Below the pieces are notes generated by a model. It did not search any database. It had not been told where the DNA came from and worked only from the letters and a program-made list of their open reading frames with translations. From contig JALNYV010000037.1 of NCBI GenBank assembly GCA_023229785.1, positions 1 through 8,002 on the forward strand: a DNA stretch of 8,002 bases, given 5' to 3'. Within the stretch, counting starts at the first letter, position 1, and each line of letters starts with the position of its first letter. Below, piece by piece: positions 1 through 8,000 of the stretch. A program made the translations under genes and the position numbers. This DNA is from Candidatus Dojkabacteria bacterium (GTDB taxonomy: Bacteria; Patescibacteria; Dojkabacteria; SC72).

Positions 1-127
1 GTTACATTAAATGAACCTTTATCTTTATCGTAAACTTTTACTAACAACATTTGCGGACCAGCATCTTTGATAACAGTGGTATCATTTCCTGCTCCGCCAT
101 AGGTAATATTGGTATTATCTTTATTTA
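1..127. repeat. 127-bp direct terminal repeat, left copy
   Basis: This stretch is identical base for base to 7876-8002. It is coding: on the minus strand it spells the start of the C domain of repeat unit 6, including the YDKDK loop. The offset between copies is 7,875 bp, a multiple of three, so both copies are read in the same frame. A length of exactly 127 matches a widely used de Bruijn graph k value, so the repeat most likely marks where an assembler closed or cut a cycle rather than a biological terminal repeat. Confidence 0.97.
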
Positions 128-410
128 GAATTATTGATTTAATAGTATCTTCATAAGTATCTCCAACTTTAAATCTGTAATAAATAGTCCCCCTATCTTC
201 ATAAGTAAAGTTTCTTTGCCACCAAGTTAATGCATTTTGACACCCGATACAAATTGTAGAAGTTCCATTATAACAAGTTGTTTCATTACATTTTTCAGCT
301 GCTCCAGGAGGCCACCCTGTTCCAATATGCAATGTTAAATTTTCACTAATAGTTGGATCTCCTGAACTTGCAACAAAACTAAAGTTCCAGTTAGGATATC
401 CCCATCCACC
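3..410 (-). repeat. Repeat unit 6, A domain (C domain lies at 8000-7635 across the seam)
   Basis: The unit opens with GGWG (399-410) and YPNWNFSFVASS. This A domain is the most cysteine-rich of the set: four cysteines within 240-290 (CNETTC, then CIGC), compared with two or three in most other units. It has LTWWQRNFTYEDRG and IYYRFKVGDTYED in place of the usual FKFNATD strand. The domain ends about 126; the last 125 bases are the left copy of the terminal repeat and begin a C domain that the window cuts. That C domain is completed by 7877-7635. Confidence 0.78.
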
Positions 411-3400
411 AGAAGTTGGTACAGCTAAAGGAGAATCTAATCTTCTCTTAACTAACAAGTAAAATAATCCTGGCTCTTCTTCTTTTGTTGTAGAAGAATT
501 ATAATAATAGCTCTTTGAAGCGTTCATAGAAGTATTATACCAATTAGATGATGTGTTCAATGCAGTAACCCAATCGCAAGAATATGCATTTGCTCCTATT
601 GAAGATACTGGTGCAGTGCTATTGCAATTGAAATTAATTGTTCCGTTAAATGCATAAAATGCAATTTCTCCAGAAGAAACATTTAATGTTAATGCACTTC
701 CGCAATCATCAACAGAACTTCCTAAAAAGTTTATTGCTTCTTCTTGTGTGAAATTTGTTGTTCCAGTTGGACGTGATAATGTTAAAGTAATCTCTCCCCA
801 GGTAGTTAAATTGGAATATCCAGTTGAATTATCTTGATAACACAAATCGCTTGAAACAATTGCTTGCCAATTTTGAGCTCCAACCTCATATCTCGGAGAA
901 CATCCGGGATTAAAACTATATTCAACATCTCCAGTTGAATTAGTAATGTTGATTGTTCCAGTGTCCCAATCTCCAGGACTCTTTGTAACTTTAAATGTTA
1001 AATTTAATCCATTGACTATAGATCCATTCAAATCTCTTACCCTCAAGCTTAATGGGTCTGTTTGACTTCCTGTTCTATTTGCAATAGTATTATTTCCAAA
1101 AATATTTTCAAAGCTTATGTAATCCCTGGTTAAAGTGTAATTATTTGCAACTTTTGGTATTGTAGTTGAATAAATATTTCCCACTACATTCGAAGAATTG
1201 AATTTGAAATACCAGATTTTATTAATTCCATTTGTTCCCAAATCTGAACATGATGCTTGATGGGTGAAACTTAAATTAACAGGACTTCCAGGAATTGAAT
1301 AATCTTGGGTGCTTACAAGAGTCCAAGGTCCAGAAGAAGTTTCTGACTTATAGAATGAAACAGATGCCGTATTGTTTTGATCATACACGCTAACATTAAA
1401 TCTTCTTGTATCTCCCCAGCCACCAACAATTGGAGTTACAAATTCTGCTGAAAGAACAGGCTGATTGCTTAATGTTGTAACATTAAATGCATTTGAAACA
1501 TTGTATAGATAACAAGAACTTGAGCCAGTGTTAATATATCCAATCCATTTTTGCTTTTCTCTCGAGAAAGTGGTATTAGCATAGAATACAAAGTCCACTT
1601 GTCCTGTTGAATTAGTAGTATTGGTATTCAGTGTGTAATATACTCCCGAATTCCCTTGCATTGTAACATTATAGGAAATATATGCGGCAGGATCCAAATT
1701 GTATGTTGCTCTATCTGTATCATAAACTCTTAAGGTTAGTGTGGTTGGATTCTGGTCAACAGTAGTATTTGTTTCATTTCCTTGGACATATTCTATAATT
1801 ACATTGTCTGCATCGACAACATAGGTATTATTTGAACTCATATAATCTGTTCCAGAAGTAGCATAAAGATTTCCTTCCAAATCAGTTGCATTAAATTTGA
1901 AAATTTTTCTTCCTATATCTGGACATAAATAAGAATTATTCCAACTTAAGGTATAATTTGAACAGGTTTCATTACAGCTTTTAGTTGTTCCTATTTGATT
2001 CCAATTTGTTGTTCCAAATTCTGCTTCATAAAACCAAACAGTAACATTATCTCCAGCATTATCGCTAACATTTACAGAAAATGTTTTATTGATTGCCCAT
2101 CCTTGTTCTCTCGGAGTTACAGAAGCCCCAGTTAAAGCTGTTGTTGCTTTGATATGGAAAGCATCTTCTTCTGTATCAGATATTGAATTATGATAAGCTT
2201 TAGAAATTATCATTGTTACATTATAATCGCTAATATTTTTCCCATTAGAATCCCAAGTACAATTGTAAACTCCTGCTAATTCGCTCCACACAAGATTATA
2301 TCCAACGGTTTGATTACAATAATAAGTCGATGTAGAACTATTTATTTCATATTGAACAGTTGCTCCTGAAACTAAGCTTCCACAATCATCTGTAACATTT
2401 CCACTGAATACAATATTTGTTCCCCTTTCATAAATTGTCAGTCCAGTAGGAGAAATATAAGTTCCATTCAAATTTCCAATAATATCCACATTGAAATTTA
2501 CTGAGGAAGTATTTTTATGATACGTATCATTTCTCACAGTGATATTCCAATTTTGTTGCGATGCATTGTAATTACAAGTTGGATTGAAATCTACATAATA
2601 ATTTAATCCGGTATCGTTTACAGATTCACTTTGTTCAATCCAATTATTTGATCTGTTGGTGATATAAAATTGAAGTTTAGTTGGAGTTACATTGGTTGTG
2701 TTTGCCAATTTATCAGAGTCATATAAATAAGCAGCAAGCCTTACTGAATTTCCAGGGTTACTCTCACTTCTATTTACTTGACTATTATTTCCTTCATAAA
2801 GATTAGCAGTAATTGTATCCTTTGTAATGACATGACTTCCTCCATAGGTTTCTGCGTAATTGTTATGCAAATCAGATGCATTGAACTTGAAACTCCAATT
2901 CTTAATGTCTTCTTGAACATAACTATGATTGAATTTTATCACAGTGTTTAAACAATTTGTACAAGTATTCGAATCTGTGAATAGCCAATCCCCATTATCT
3001 GTAGCATTTCTAAGCCAGAAGCTTACATTAACTGTATCTGCATCGTCTTTTGAAACAGTTATCGAATAAGTGTAATTAGCAATCCCCCATCCTCCGCTTG
3101 TTGGATTTACAGAAGGAGAAGTTAATGTCTGTGTGCTTGATAAAAAGAAACTTTTCGTTGTATCATTTGAATTGTAATTTGCCATTCCAGAATAGAATGT
3201 TACATTATACCATCCTGTTGCATTTCCAGCAGAAGTCCAAGTACAACTATATACCCCGCTTCCATCATTACTTGTCACTGGACAAGTTTGTGTATAAGTT
3301 CCATTTGTTAAATTGAAATAGGCAGTTGTTAAACTACTCATATCGAGATTACAATCATCTTTCACATAAGCACTTAATGCTACGTTATTTCCTTTAGTAT

Positions 3401-6400
3401 AATTCTGAAGCCCATTTGGAGTTGTTACATTTCCATTTAAATCTCCGATAACATTTACGTTAAAGTTAATTGAAGAAATATTTTTCTGGCAAGTTGCTCC
3501 AGCAATTGTCATATTCCAATTTCTGCTTCCAGGAAGATAATTACATCCCGGATTGAAATCTACATAATAGTTCATTCCTCCAACATCTTCTGATGAATTT
3601 GTTGATTCATCTATAGTTTCCCAACCAGTTCCATTGTAAATATAAGTGAATAAACTTGTTAAATTATTAACGTTAGTTGTAAAATTTCTATAATCAGTGT
3701 CATTAATTCTTGTAGACAATCTTGTAGATGTTCCTGTTCTTGATTCACTTCTGTTTACTTGAGAGTTATTTCCTTCAAAAAGCTGAACAAGTGCATCATC
3801 TCTTTCAACAATAAAACTGAAATTTCCTAAACTATTATTTGCAAATGCAGTGTCATCAGTAGAGTTATACTTGAATGCCCAATTTCCAATATTTCCACAA
3901 GTAAAATTCTTCTGTCTGCTAACAGTATAATTAATGCAATTAGGAGCAGTACAATTTTCATTATATTCATAATTCCATCCATTAGTTGAATTCCACAACC
4001 ACAAATACATTGCTGTAGATTGATTGTTATTTACAGTAACATTAAATCTAAATGGAGATTCTCCCCACCCTCCGCCGTAGAAGGTAGAAGTATATGGAGT
4101 CATATTTTGGTAAGATAAATTAATTGCTGTTCCATAGTAGAATGCATTTCCTTGGGTAAAAGTCCCGTTCCAATAATTTGTTTTATTGCTAATTATTGTT
4201 ACATTATACCATCCAAGAGGAGCTGCTGAAGGAAGAGTATAAGTTAAATTTTGGTAAGTGTCTGATCCAGCGGTTCTCGCTATTTGAGTTGTTGAATATC
4301 CCACAGTACTTAGATTAAATTCAAGAGTCGTATCTGTTAAATTTGTATCACAATCATCTTTTACATAAGCCTGCAATGCTATTGGACTTCCAACAGTATA
4401 GTTTGTTGTATTCGGACTGAAATATCCTGCATATAAAGTTCCGATTAACATAAAAGGCATAAGTCTCCCACTACTCAAATTTTCTTTGTATGTGCTTGCT
4501 CCGGTAACTCCCCCATACCACCAACCCTGTCCAAGAGGATAATCTGCTTTACACCATTGTGAACCCGAATTTTCCATTTGTCTCGAAATTGCTCCAGTAC
4601 TATTAGCATTCAAGCCAGTTGCAGTGTCCCAAGTATTATTAGTTCCGAATTTAGCAAAATAGATTTTTCCTTTTTCTGCATCCAAACTTCCCTCCACAAG
4701 ATAACCTGGAGATGAAGCATTATCTTTATCAAAAATAACCATAGTGAAATTTGTTTTCAGACTTCTATTCACAGTTGCATTATTTGCTGGAGAAGAATAA
4801 TCTGCATTAATATCATCTGATTCAATTGTGTAAGTCAAAAGAGAGGATTCATTTCCTCCGTCGGGATTTGTTGTATTAAATTTGAAAGTCCAACTTCCTT
4901 TGTCTGTTCCATTATAAGTATAATTGAAATTTGCTTCAGTGGAATCTCCGCAATTTGTACAGATGAAACTATCAACTGCATCATAATCTCCTGTCTTTTT
5001 ATGCCATCCAGTTATATTTACACTTCTTGCGAATCTATCTCTAAAGCTAATATTGAAGTTGTAGAATTCTCCCCATCCACCAGTTGTTTTTTCAGTATGA
5101 TTAATAAACAAATAAGGAGTTCCCAATAAAGGATTATATTCATAAGTTTTAATTTTTACAAATAAATTTTCTTCTTCTTCGAATACTTTTCCAGATTCCC
5201 AAGTGTATGCTAAGTTGTTTATTGTAACATTTCCAGTTGGACCATTTGTTCCAGCAGCATAACTATTAAGCCGGATATTCCTTGATTCATTAATAAATGC
5301 TTTTTGATTATTTACATCTAAACTATAATTTATCCAAGTATTTCCTTGAACATTACTATAAGAATAATTCTGCCAGATTATTCTTTGATTGTTTGAATCA
5401 TCACTTAGATTAATCATACCATTTCCAATTGTTATATTTGCGGCTGTCCAATTATAACCAATATTGAAATCCACCTCGGATAGTCTTTCATATCTTGCTC
5501 CCACCGGTTTACTGAAATTATAATTTGAGGTAGTTGAACAATCGGTGCCAACACACCCAATTGCGACATTTGAAAAAGTATAATTTTCAAGGGTCGTATT
5601 TTTAATTCCTTTTGCAACAAGAACATGTTTGCCTTCAGTAGTACAATTTAATGTGAAGTTTAATTCTTTTGTTCCGTAAACCTCCAGTTCAGTCAAATTC
5701 CAAACAACCAATCTTAAAGTTTCATTCCAAACTCCGTCGCTGTAAGGATAAGAAACATTGCAATCAATAGGGATTCTTAATGTAACATTCCATCCGGTAG
5801 CGTTTATATCTCCAATATTTTTAACTTCCAAACTATAATTATAATTTTTGCTTATTTGTGCACTTCTTGTTTCTCCCCAAGGGAAAGCTCCTTGCTGTAC
5901 AGCTTCTAAATCAAATTGCAAGTGAGATTCGCCAGTATAATTAAATGTCTGAACATTAAATTCAGATTCTTCTACGATGCTTCTAGAGTTATACGTCGCA
6001 TTATGTCTTAAGTTTCCAGATTGAGAAGCACTTGTAGAAGATTTAACTTGATAAGTTAATACCGCATATTTGTTAACTCCGATTGTGGATAATTCCCAGG
6101 TAATTACATTATTAATTAAATCAGTACTTGTTCCTTGTAACGCAACTTCTCCTAATGATGAAGGATTTGCAGGAGTCCAACCACTTGAAATAATTTCTTT
6201 AACAATTGTGTCAGTGGAGGTCGGAGCACATCCTTTGTTGTGAACACTTAATTGAGCATCAAATACCACATCTTTTCCGATTATCTTTGGAGTTTCTCTT
6301 ATAATTTCCAAGATTGGAACAGATTGATTATTTTCAATTGACTTATTATTTCTCTTTAATTTATTTACGCCAAAATAACTATAATTCAAAGTAGCATTTA

Positions 6401-8000
6401 TGTAAGCAGTTAAATTAGTCTGTCCAGAAGTAATATTAAATCCAACAGTATAATTTCCTTGATTAGTAACATTTAATATTCTACTTCCGGAATAAGTCCA
6501 TCCAGAAGGAACTTCTAAACTTATATTATAACTTATTGAATCATTGAATGGATGATTAAATGTAACATTAAACCATTCTGATGTTCCATTACACATATAA
6601 TTAGAACCAGCTCTTAATGTCATTGTTACATTCTTGAATACAAAGTCTTCTACTCTTGAATCTTCTTGACTTCCACTGATTGAAGCTCTCAATTTATAAT
6701 TTCCTTGAGCCCAATTGGTTGTATTTATGCTTGTGAAATTACTTGTGATTGTAGAATTTCCAGGAACAACAACATTCAAATTAGTATAATTGTAAACCAT
6801 GTCATTGCTTGAATTAGTAATGTTTAACATTACATCAACAGTATAGTTAGCTGTTAAGAAATTTCCAAGTTTAATACTCGTATTGAATAATATTTCCGAA
6901 GTTTCAATTCCAGTTGTTTCTATACCATTGTATTCTGCAGAAATATCTTGTATTCTAACATCCTCTTCGTAATATCCCCCCAAACTTGCATTAATTATTG
7001 TAATATTATTTAATCCAATATTTTTTATTTTTATTCTGCAGGAATCTGTTTTATTTGGGAAAATTTGATTTTGTAAAATAGGAACAATAGTCGAATTGAA
7101 TGTTGGACTAGTTTGCAATTTGTAATTATGCAATATATCTTTCCAAACTAATCCAGTATCGGTGTAAATTCTAATTGTTGTTCCTGAAGATGAATTCAAA
7201 GTTAAGTTCAAACCAGCAACCCTGTAATTGCTTGCATTACAACTCCAAGATAATATTGTTTCATTATTTGCGGATATTGAAATTGGAAGAACTTCTGTTG
7301 AATCTGCTCTTGCTAATTGTCTGTATACTACGAAGGAATTTGAATTCATTGTATCGTTTTGTGCATTTGTTGAATTAGCATAAACATTCACATTATAGCT
7401 TCCAGAAGTTGTAGCATTAACACTCCAAAGAACACTTGGATAAGTTCCAACCACCACTGTTCCAATAAATTGAGTCTGATCATTGAATATCCAATCAGCT
7501 TGTGAAGAATTGACAGTTGCAGATACACTTTGTGCATTATCTTGCCATGAAGTCAATGTAGAATTAACTGAAAAGTTTCTGTATTGGAATACTTGAGCCG
7601 GAACATCAATTGCATAAACATCTACTGTTGCAGTACACCCAGGTTTCTGAAGAGTAATTGAATAATTAATACTTGTACTAACATTGTAATTTGATTCTGT
7701 TGAATTAATAGAAGCTGTCCAATTTTGTAATCCTTCTTGCCATCCAGTACATTCTGTAAAGTTTAAACTAAATTCGGCGTCTCCAGAAGAATTTGTAACA
7801 TTGCTTCCAAGAACTTTTTCATTCCCAGCATAACCTGTATGTATAAGTTTGAAAGTTACTGTTGCAGAAGGATTTGTTACATTAAATGAACCTTTATCTT
7901 TATCGTAAACTTTTACTAACAACATTTGCGGACCAGCATCTTTGATAACAGTGGTATCATTTCCTGCTCCGCCATAGGTAATATTGGTATTATCTTTATT
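3..8000 (-). CDS. Giant Asn/Ser/Thr-rich Ig-like repeat surface protein, fragment without start or stop
   Basis: A single minus-strand frame is open over the entire window: 2,666 codons, none of them TAA, TAG or TGA. Such a run cannot be chance in AT-rich DNA. The product is a string of beta-sandwich-like domains: about 851 residues of non-repeated adhesin-like domains (7634-5082), then six diverged repeat units opening with GGWG-type motifs. N-X-S/T sequons are very dense (about 180 per 2,625 residues), as expected for an N-glycosylated archaeal surface protein. Cysteines recur in CxxC, DDC and YxC motifs, suggesting extracellular disulfides. I see no signal peptide, membrane segment, sorting signal, catalytic motif or lone start with a ribosome binding site, so both true ends lie elsewhere or do not exist. 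The likely role is an adhesin, stalk or S-layer-associated protein, inferred from architecture only. Coding status is near certain; function and host are tentative. Because the ends overlap in frame, the frame has no end if the molecule is circular. Confidence 0.93.
411..1424 (-). repeat. Repeat unit 5: A-C-B Ig-like domains, 338 residues
   Basis: The unit opens with GGWG (1413-1424), followed by DTRRFNVSVYD. The A domain lacks the CxxC pair and keeps only the third cysteine (QASCSDLG), then YFKFNSSNVVGN. The C domain (about 1130-780) has RDLNG (1023-1037) where other units have DxD. It also has TNSTGDVEYSFNPGC and SSDLCYQDN, so both C-domain cysteines are kept. The B domain (about 779-411) begins RPTGTTNFT, has DDC at 702-710, and has cysteines in FNCNST and AYSCDW. 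It ends with an acidic TKEEEPG and a basic VKRRLDSP linker into unit 6. Confidence 0.82.
1425..2105 (-). repeat. Repeat unit 4: short A-C unit, 227 residues, no B domain
   Basis: The unit opens with the variant QGWA (2094-2105) in place of GGWG. The A domain has CNETC (1962-1976), SYLCPDIG and IFKFNATDLEGN. The C domain (about 1814-1459) has YDTD (1710-1724), a TNSTGQVDFVFY strand, and only the second of the usual two cysteines (SSCYLYN). The unit then passes straight to SAEFVTPIVGGWG of unit 5, so the DDC-bearing B domain is absent. The loss is clean at domain borders, without a frame change, so it is a whole-domain deletion or a different ancestral unit type and not decay. Confidence 0.8.
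2106..3095 (-). repeat. Repeat unit 3: A-C-B Ig-like domains, 330 residues
   Basis: The unit opens with GGWG (3084-3095). The A domain has CTNC (2952-2963) and NWSFKFNASD. The C domain (about 2822-2472) has YEGNNSQVNRSES, identical to unit 2 over GNNSQVNRSES, plus YDSD (2712-2723) and NYYVDFNPTCNY. The second C-domain cysteine of units 2 and 5 is replaced by Tyr (NDTYHKN). The B domain (about 2471-2106) begins LNGTYISPTGL, has DDC at 2382-2390, and has cysteines in YYCNQ and VYNCTW. High likeness to unit 2 in both protein and DNA points to a relatively recent duplication of this pair. Confidence 0.85.
3096..4073 (-). repeat. Repeat unit 2: A-C-B Ig-like domains, 326 residues
   Basis: The unit opens with GGWG (4062-4073) and SPFRFNVTV. 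The A domain has CTAPNC (3936-3953), a third Cys in FTCGNIGNW, then FKYNSTDD. The C domain (about 3803-3441) starts with FEGNNSQVNRSES, carries NDTD (3690-3704), then NYYVDFNPGCNY and a second Cys in GATCQKN. The B domain (about 3440-3096) begins LNGNVTTPNGL, has DDC at 3351-3359, and has two later cysteines (QTCPV, VYSCTW). It then has GWYNVT, the strand also seen in unit 1. It is the cleanest copy and a good reference for the array. Confidence 0.85.
4074..5081 (-). repeat. Repeat unit 1: A-C-B Ig-like domains, 336 residues
   Basis: The unit opens with GGWG (5070-5081). The A domain carries a CTNC pair (4950-4961) and SWTFKFNTTNPDGGN, the copy of the FKFNATD strand found in the other units. 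The C domain (about 4811-4422) has the DKD loop (4719-4733). It also has SQWCKADYPLGQGWW, which corresponds to the FNPxCNY..NW stretch of units 2 and 3. The B domain (about 4421-4074) begins FSPNTTNYTVGSPIALQAYV and has DDC at 4350-4358, but lacks the two later cysteines present in units 2, 3 and 5. It is the most diverged full unit, with an extra SRQMENSGSQW insertion-like stretch in C. Confidence 0.8.
5082..5498 (-). other. Non-repeated domain 7, linker into the repeat array
   Basis: About 139 residues, starting at GARYERLSEVDFNIGYNWT and ending at INHTEKTT just before the first GGWG. It has no cysteine. A block of acidic residues (VFEEEENLF) precedes a VKIKTYEYNPLLGTPYL segment. The pattern is a beta-rich domain of unknown family. 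It is the last stretch before the tandem units, so it may act as the adaptor between the two halves of the protein. Confidence 0.45.
5499..5924 (-). other. Non-repeated domain 6, DUF11-like, Cys-rich end
   Basis: About 142 residues. 'NYNYSLEVKNIGDINATGW' and 'NVTLRIPIDCNVSYPY' give the opening strands. 'LRLVVWNLTELEVYGTKEL' and 'NFTLNCTTEGKHVLVAKGI' give the closing ones, again the DUF11-like 'xVWNLxxLxxGxxxLxFxL' pattern. Four cysteines (IDCNV, LNCTT, IGCVG, TDCST) probably make two disulfides; the last two form a CVGTDC pair. A GETRSAQIS stretch near the start weakly echoes the GWG motif of the repeat units but lacks the rest of an A domain. Confidence 0.55.
5925..6335 (-). other. Non-repeated domain 5, DUF11-like
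   Basis: About 137 residues. The features are FDAQLSVHNKGCAPTSTDTI, then IISSGWTPANP, then VITWELSTIGVNKYAVLTY and later GNLRHNATY. This order (the 'xVxNxG' strand, a 'GWTP' loop, 'xxWxLxxIxxxxxAxLxYxV' and a final 'GxLxNxAxY') follows the layout of DUF11-type conserved repeat domains of surface proteins. One cysteine sits in the HNKGC strand. The call rests on pattern resemblance. Confidence 0.6.
6336..6623 (-). other. Non-repeated domain 4, NEW3-like beta sandwich
   Basis: About 96 residues. The central stretch 'SLEVPSGWTYSGSRILNV' followed by 'NYTVGFNITSGQTNL' matches the usual form of the NPCBM-associated NEW3 domain of archaeal secreted proteins (a 'xxxPxGW' turn, then a strand with alternating hydrophobics). 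It ends in a short basic linker, KLKRNNK. It contains one cysteine (NYMCNGT) with no obvious partner in the same domain, and about a dozen sequons. Confidence 0.55.
6624..6923 (-). other. Non-repeated domain 3, CARDB-like beta sandwich
   Basis: About 100 residues. A 'FNTSIKLGNFLTANYTVDVM' opening leads to 'VVVPGNSTI', a following 'TTNWAQGNYKLRASI' strand, and a closing 'RVEDFVFKNVT'. This order (an opening strand with tensile polar residues, a 'VxVPGNST' turn, then 'W..GxYxLRA.I') is typical of CARDB-type adhesion domains in archaeal secreted proteins. There is no cysteine. The family call is by pattern only; a profile search would settle it. Confidence 0.5.
6924..7319 (-). other. Non-repeated domain 2 with two cysteines
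   Basis: About 132 residues contain a CNASNYRVAGLNLTLN strand pair, a TGLVWKDIL segment and DSCRIKIKNIGLNNITI. The two cysteines (in WSCNAS and DSCRI) could form a disulfide. The pattern 'xCxIxIKNIGxNNITI' is the kind of 'new-gene-end' strand seen in archaeal extracellular beta-sandwich domains. The end of the segment (GGYYEEDVRIQDISAEY) looks like a linker and the opening strand of the next domain. I do not recognise a specific family. Confidence 0.45.
7320..7634 (-). other. Non-repeated beta-sandwich domain 1 of the surface protein
   Basis: About 105 residues follow the last C-type domain. They begin with a DVYAIDVPAQVFQYRNFSV strand pattern and end with SGSYNVNVYANST and FVVYR. Alternating hydrophobic residues, several sequons, and a 'SVLWSVNATTSGSYNV' segment resemble the last strands of CARDB or NEW3-type extracellular domains. 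There are no cysteines apart from the boundary one, and no GGWG or DDC motif, so it is not a copy of the A, B or C modules. Boundaries are approximate, and family membership is inferred by eye only. Confidence 0.5.
7635..8000 (-). repeat. Repeat unit 6, C-type Ig-like domain (continues the unit begun at 410-3)
   Basis: This domain of about 120 residues has the C-type signature. It has a YDKDKG loop (7890-7907), a TNSSGDAEFSLNF stretch like the TNSTGDVEYSFNP of unit 5, and a Cys followed by GLQNWTASI, like the AQNW stretch of unit 5. In the window it has no A domain before it, but residues encoded at 410-126 supply one once the ends are joined. The joined unit is about 217 residues and ends at a GC pair near 7635. 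There is no B domain after it; the non-repeated region starts directly. It carries about ten N-glycosylation sequons. Confidence 0.75.

Noticed and set aside
3098..3316. Plus-strand open frame of 72 codons
   Set aside because: It lies opposite the verified continuous minus-strand frame, over the end of unit 2 and start of unit 3. The product is low-complexity with no domain, and there is no ribosome binding site. It is a shadow.
4422..4475. Possible membrane segment in unit 1 (PFMLIGTLYAGYF)
   Set aside because: It is only about 13 hydrophobic residues and aligns with the NFNVNVIGDLNG strand of the other units, so it is a beta strand of the repeat rather than a membrane helix.
399..5081. Recurring plus-strand C-rich motif (CCCCA-TCC-ACC type) at roughly 1-kb spacing, possibly a DNA binding site or recombination signal
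   Set aside because: It is the reverse complement of the codons for the conserved GGWG protein motif and varies at third codon positions, so protein-level conservation explains it.
5432..5626. Minus-strand open frame of 64 codons
   Set aside because: It is in a different minus frame from the main one, which codes for clear DUF11-like domain sequence over the same stretch. It has no recognisable features.
5868..5885. Seventh GWG-like anchor (GETRS preceded by FPWG) before the repeat array
   Set aside because: The following sequence matches a DUF11-like domain and lacks the CxxC and FKFNATD features of an A domain; the likeness is limited to a few residues.
7175..7378. Plus-strand open frame of 67 codons, Leu-rich
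   Set aside because: The Leu and Asn richness comes from the complement of AAT, GAA and similar codons of the main frame. It is not a credible membrane peptide.
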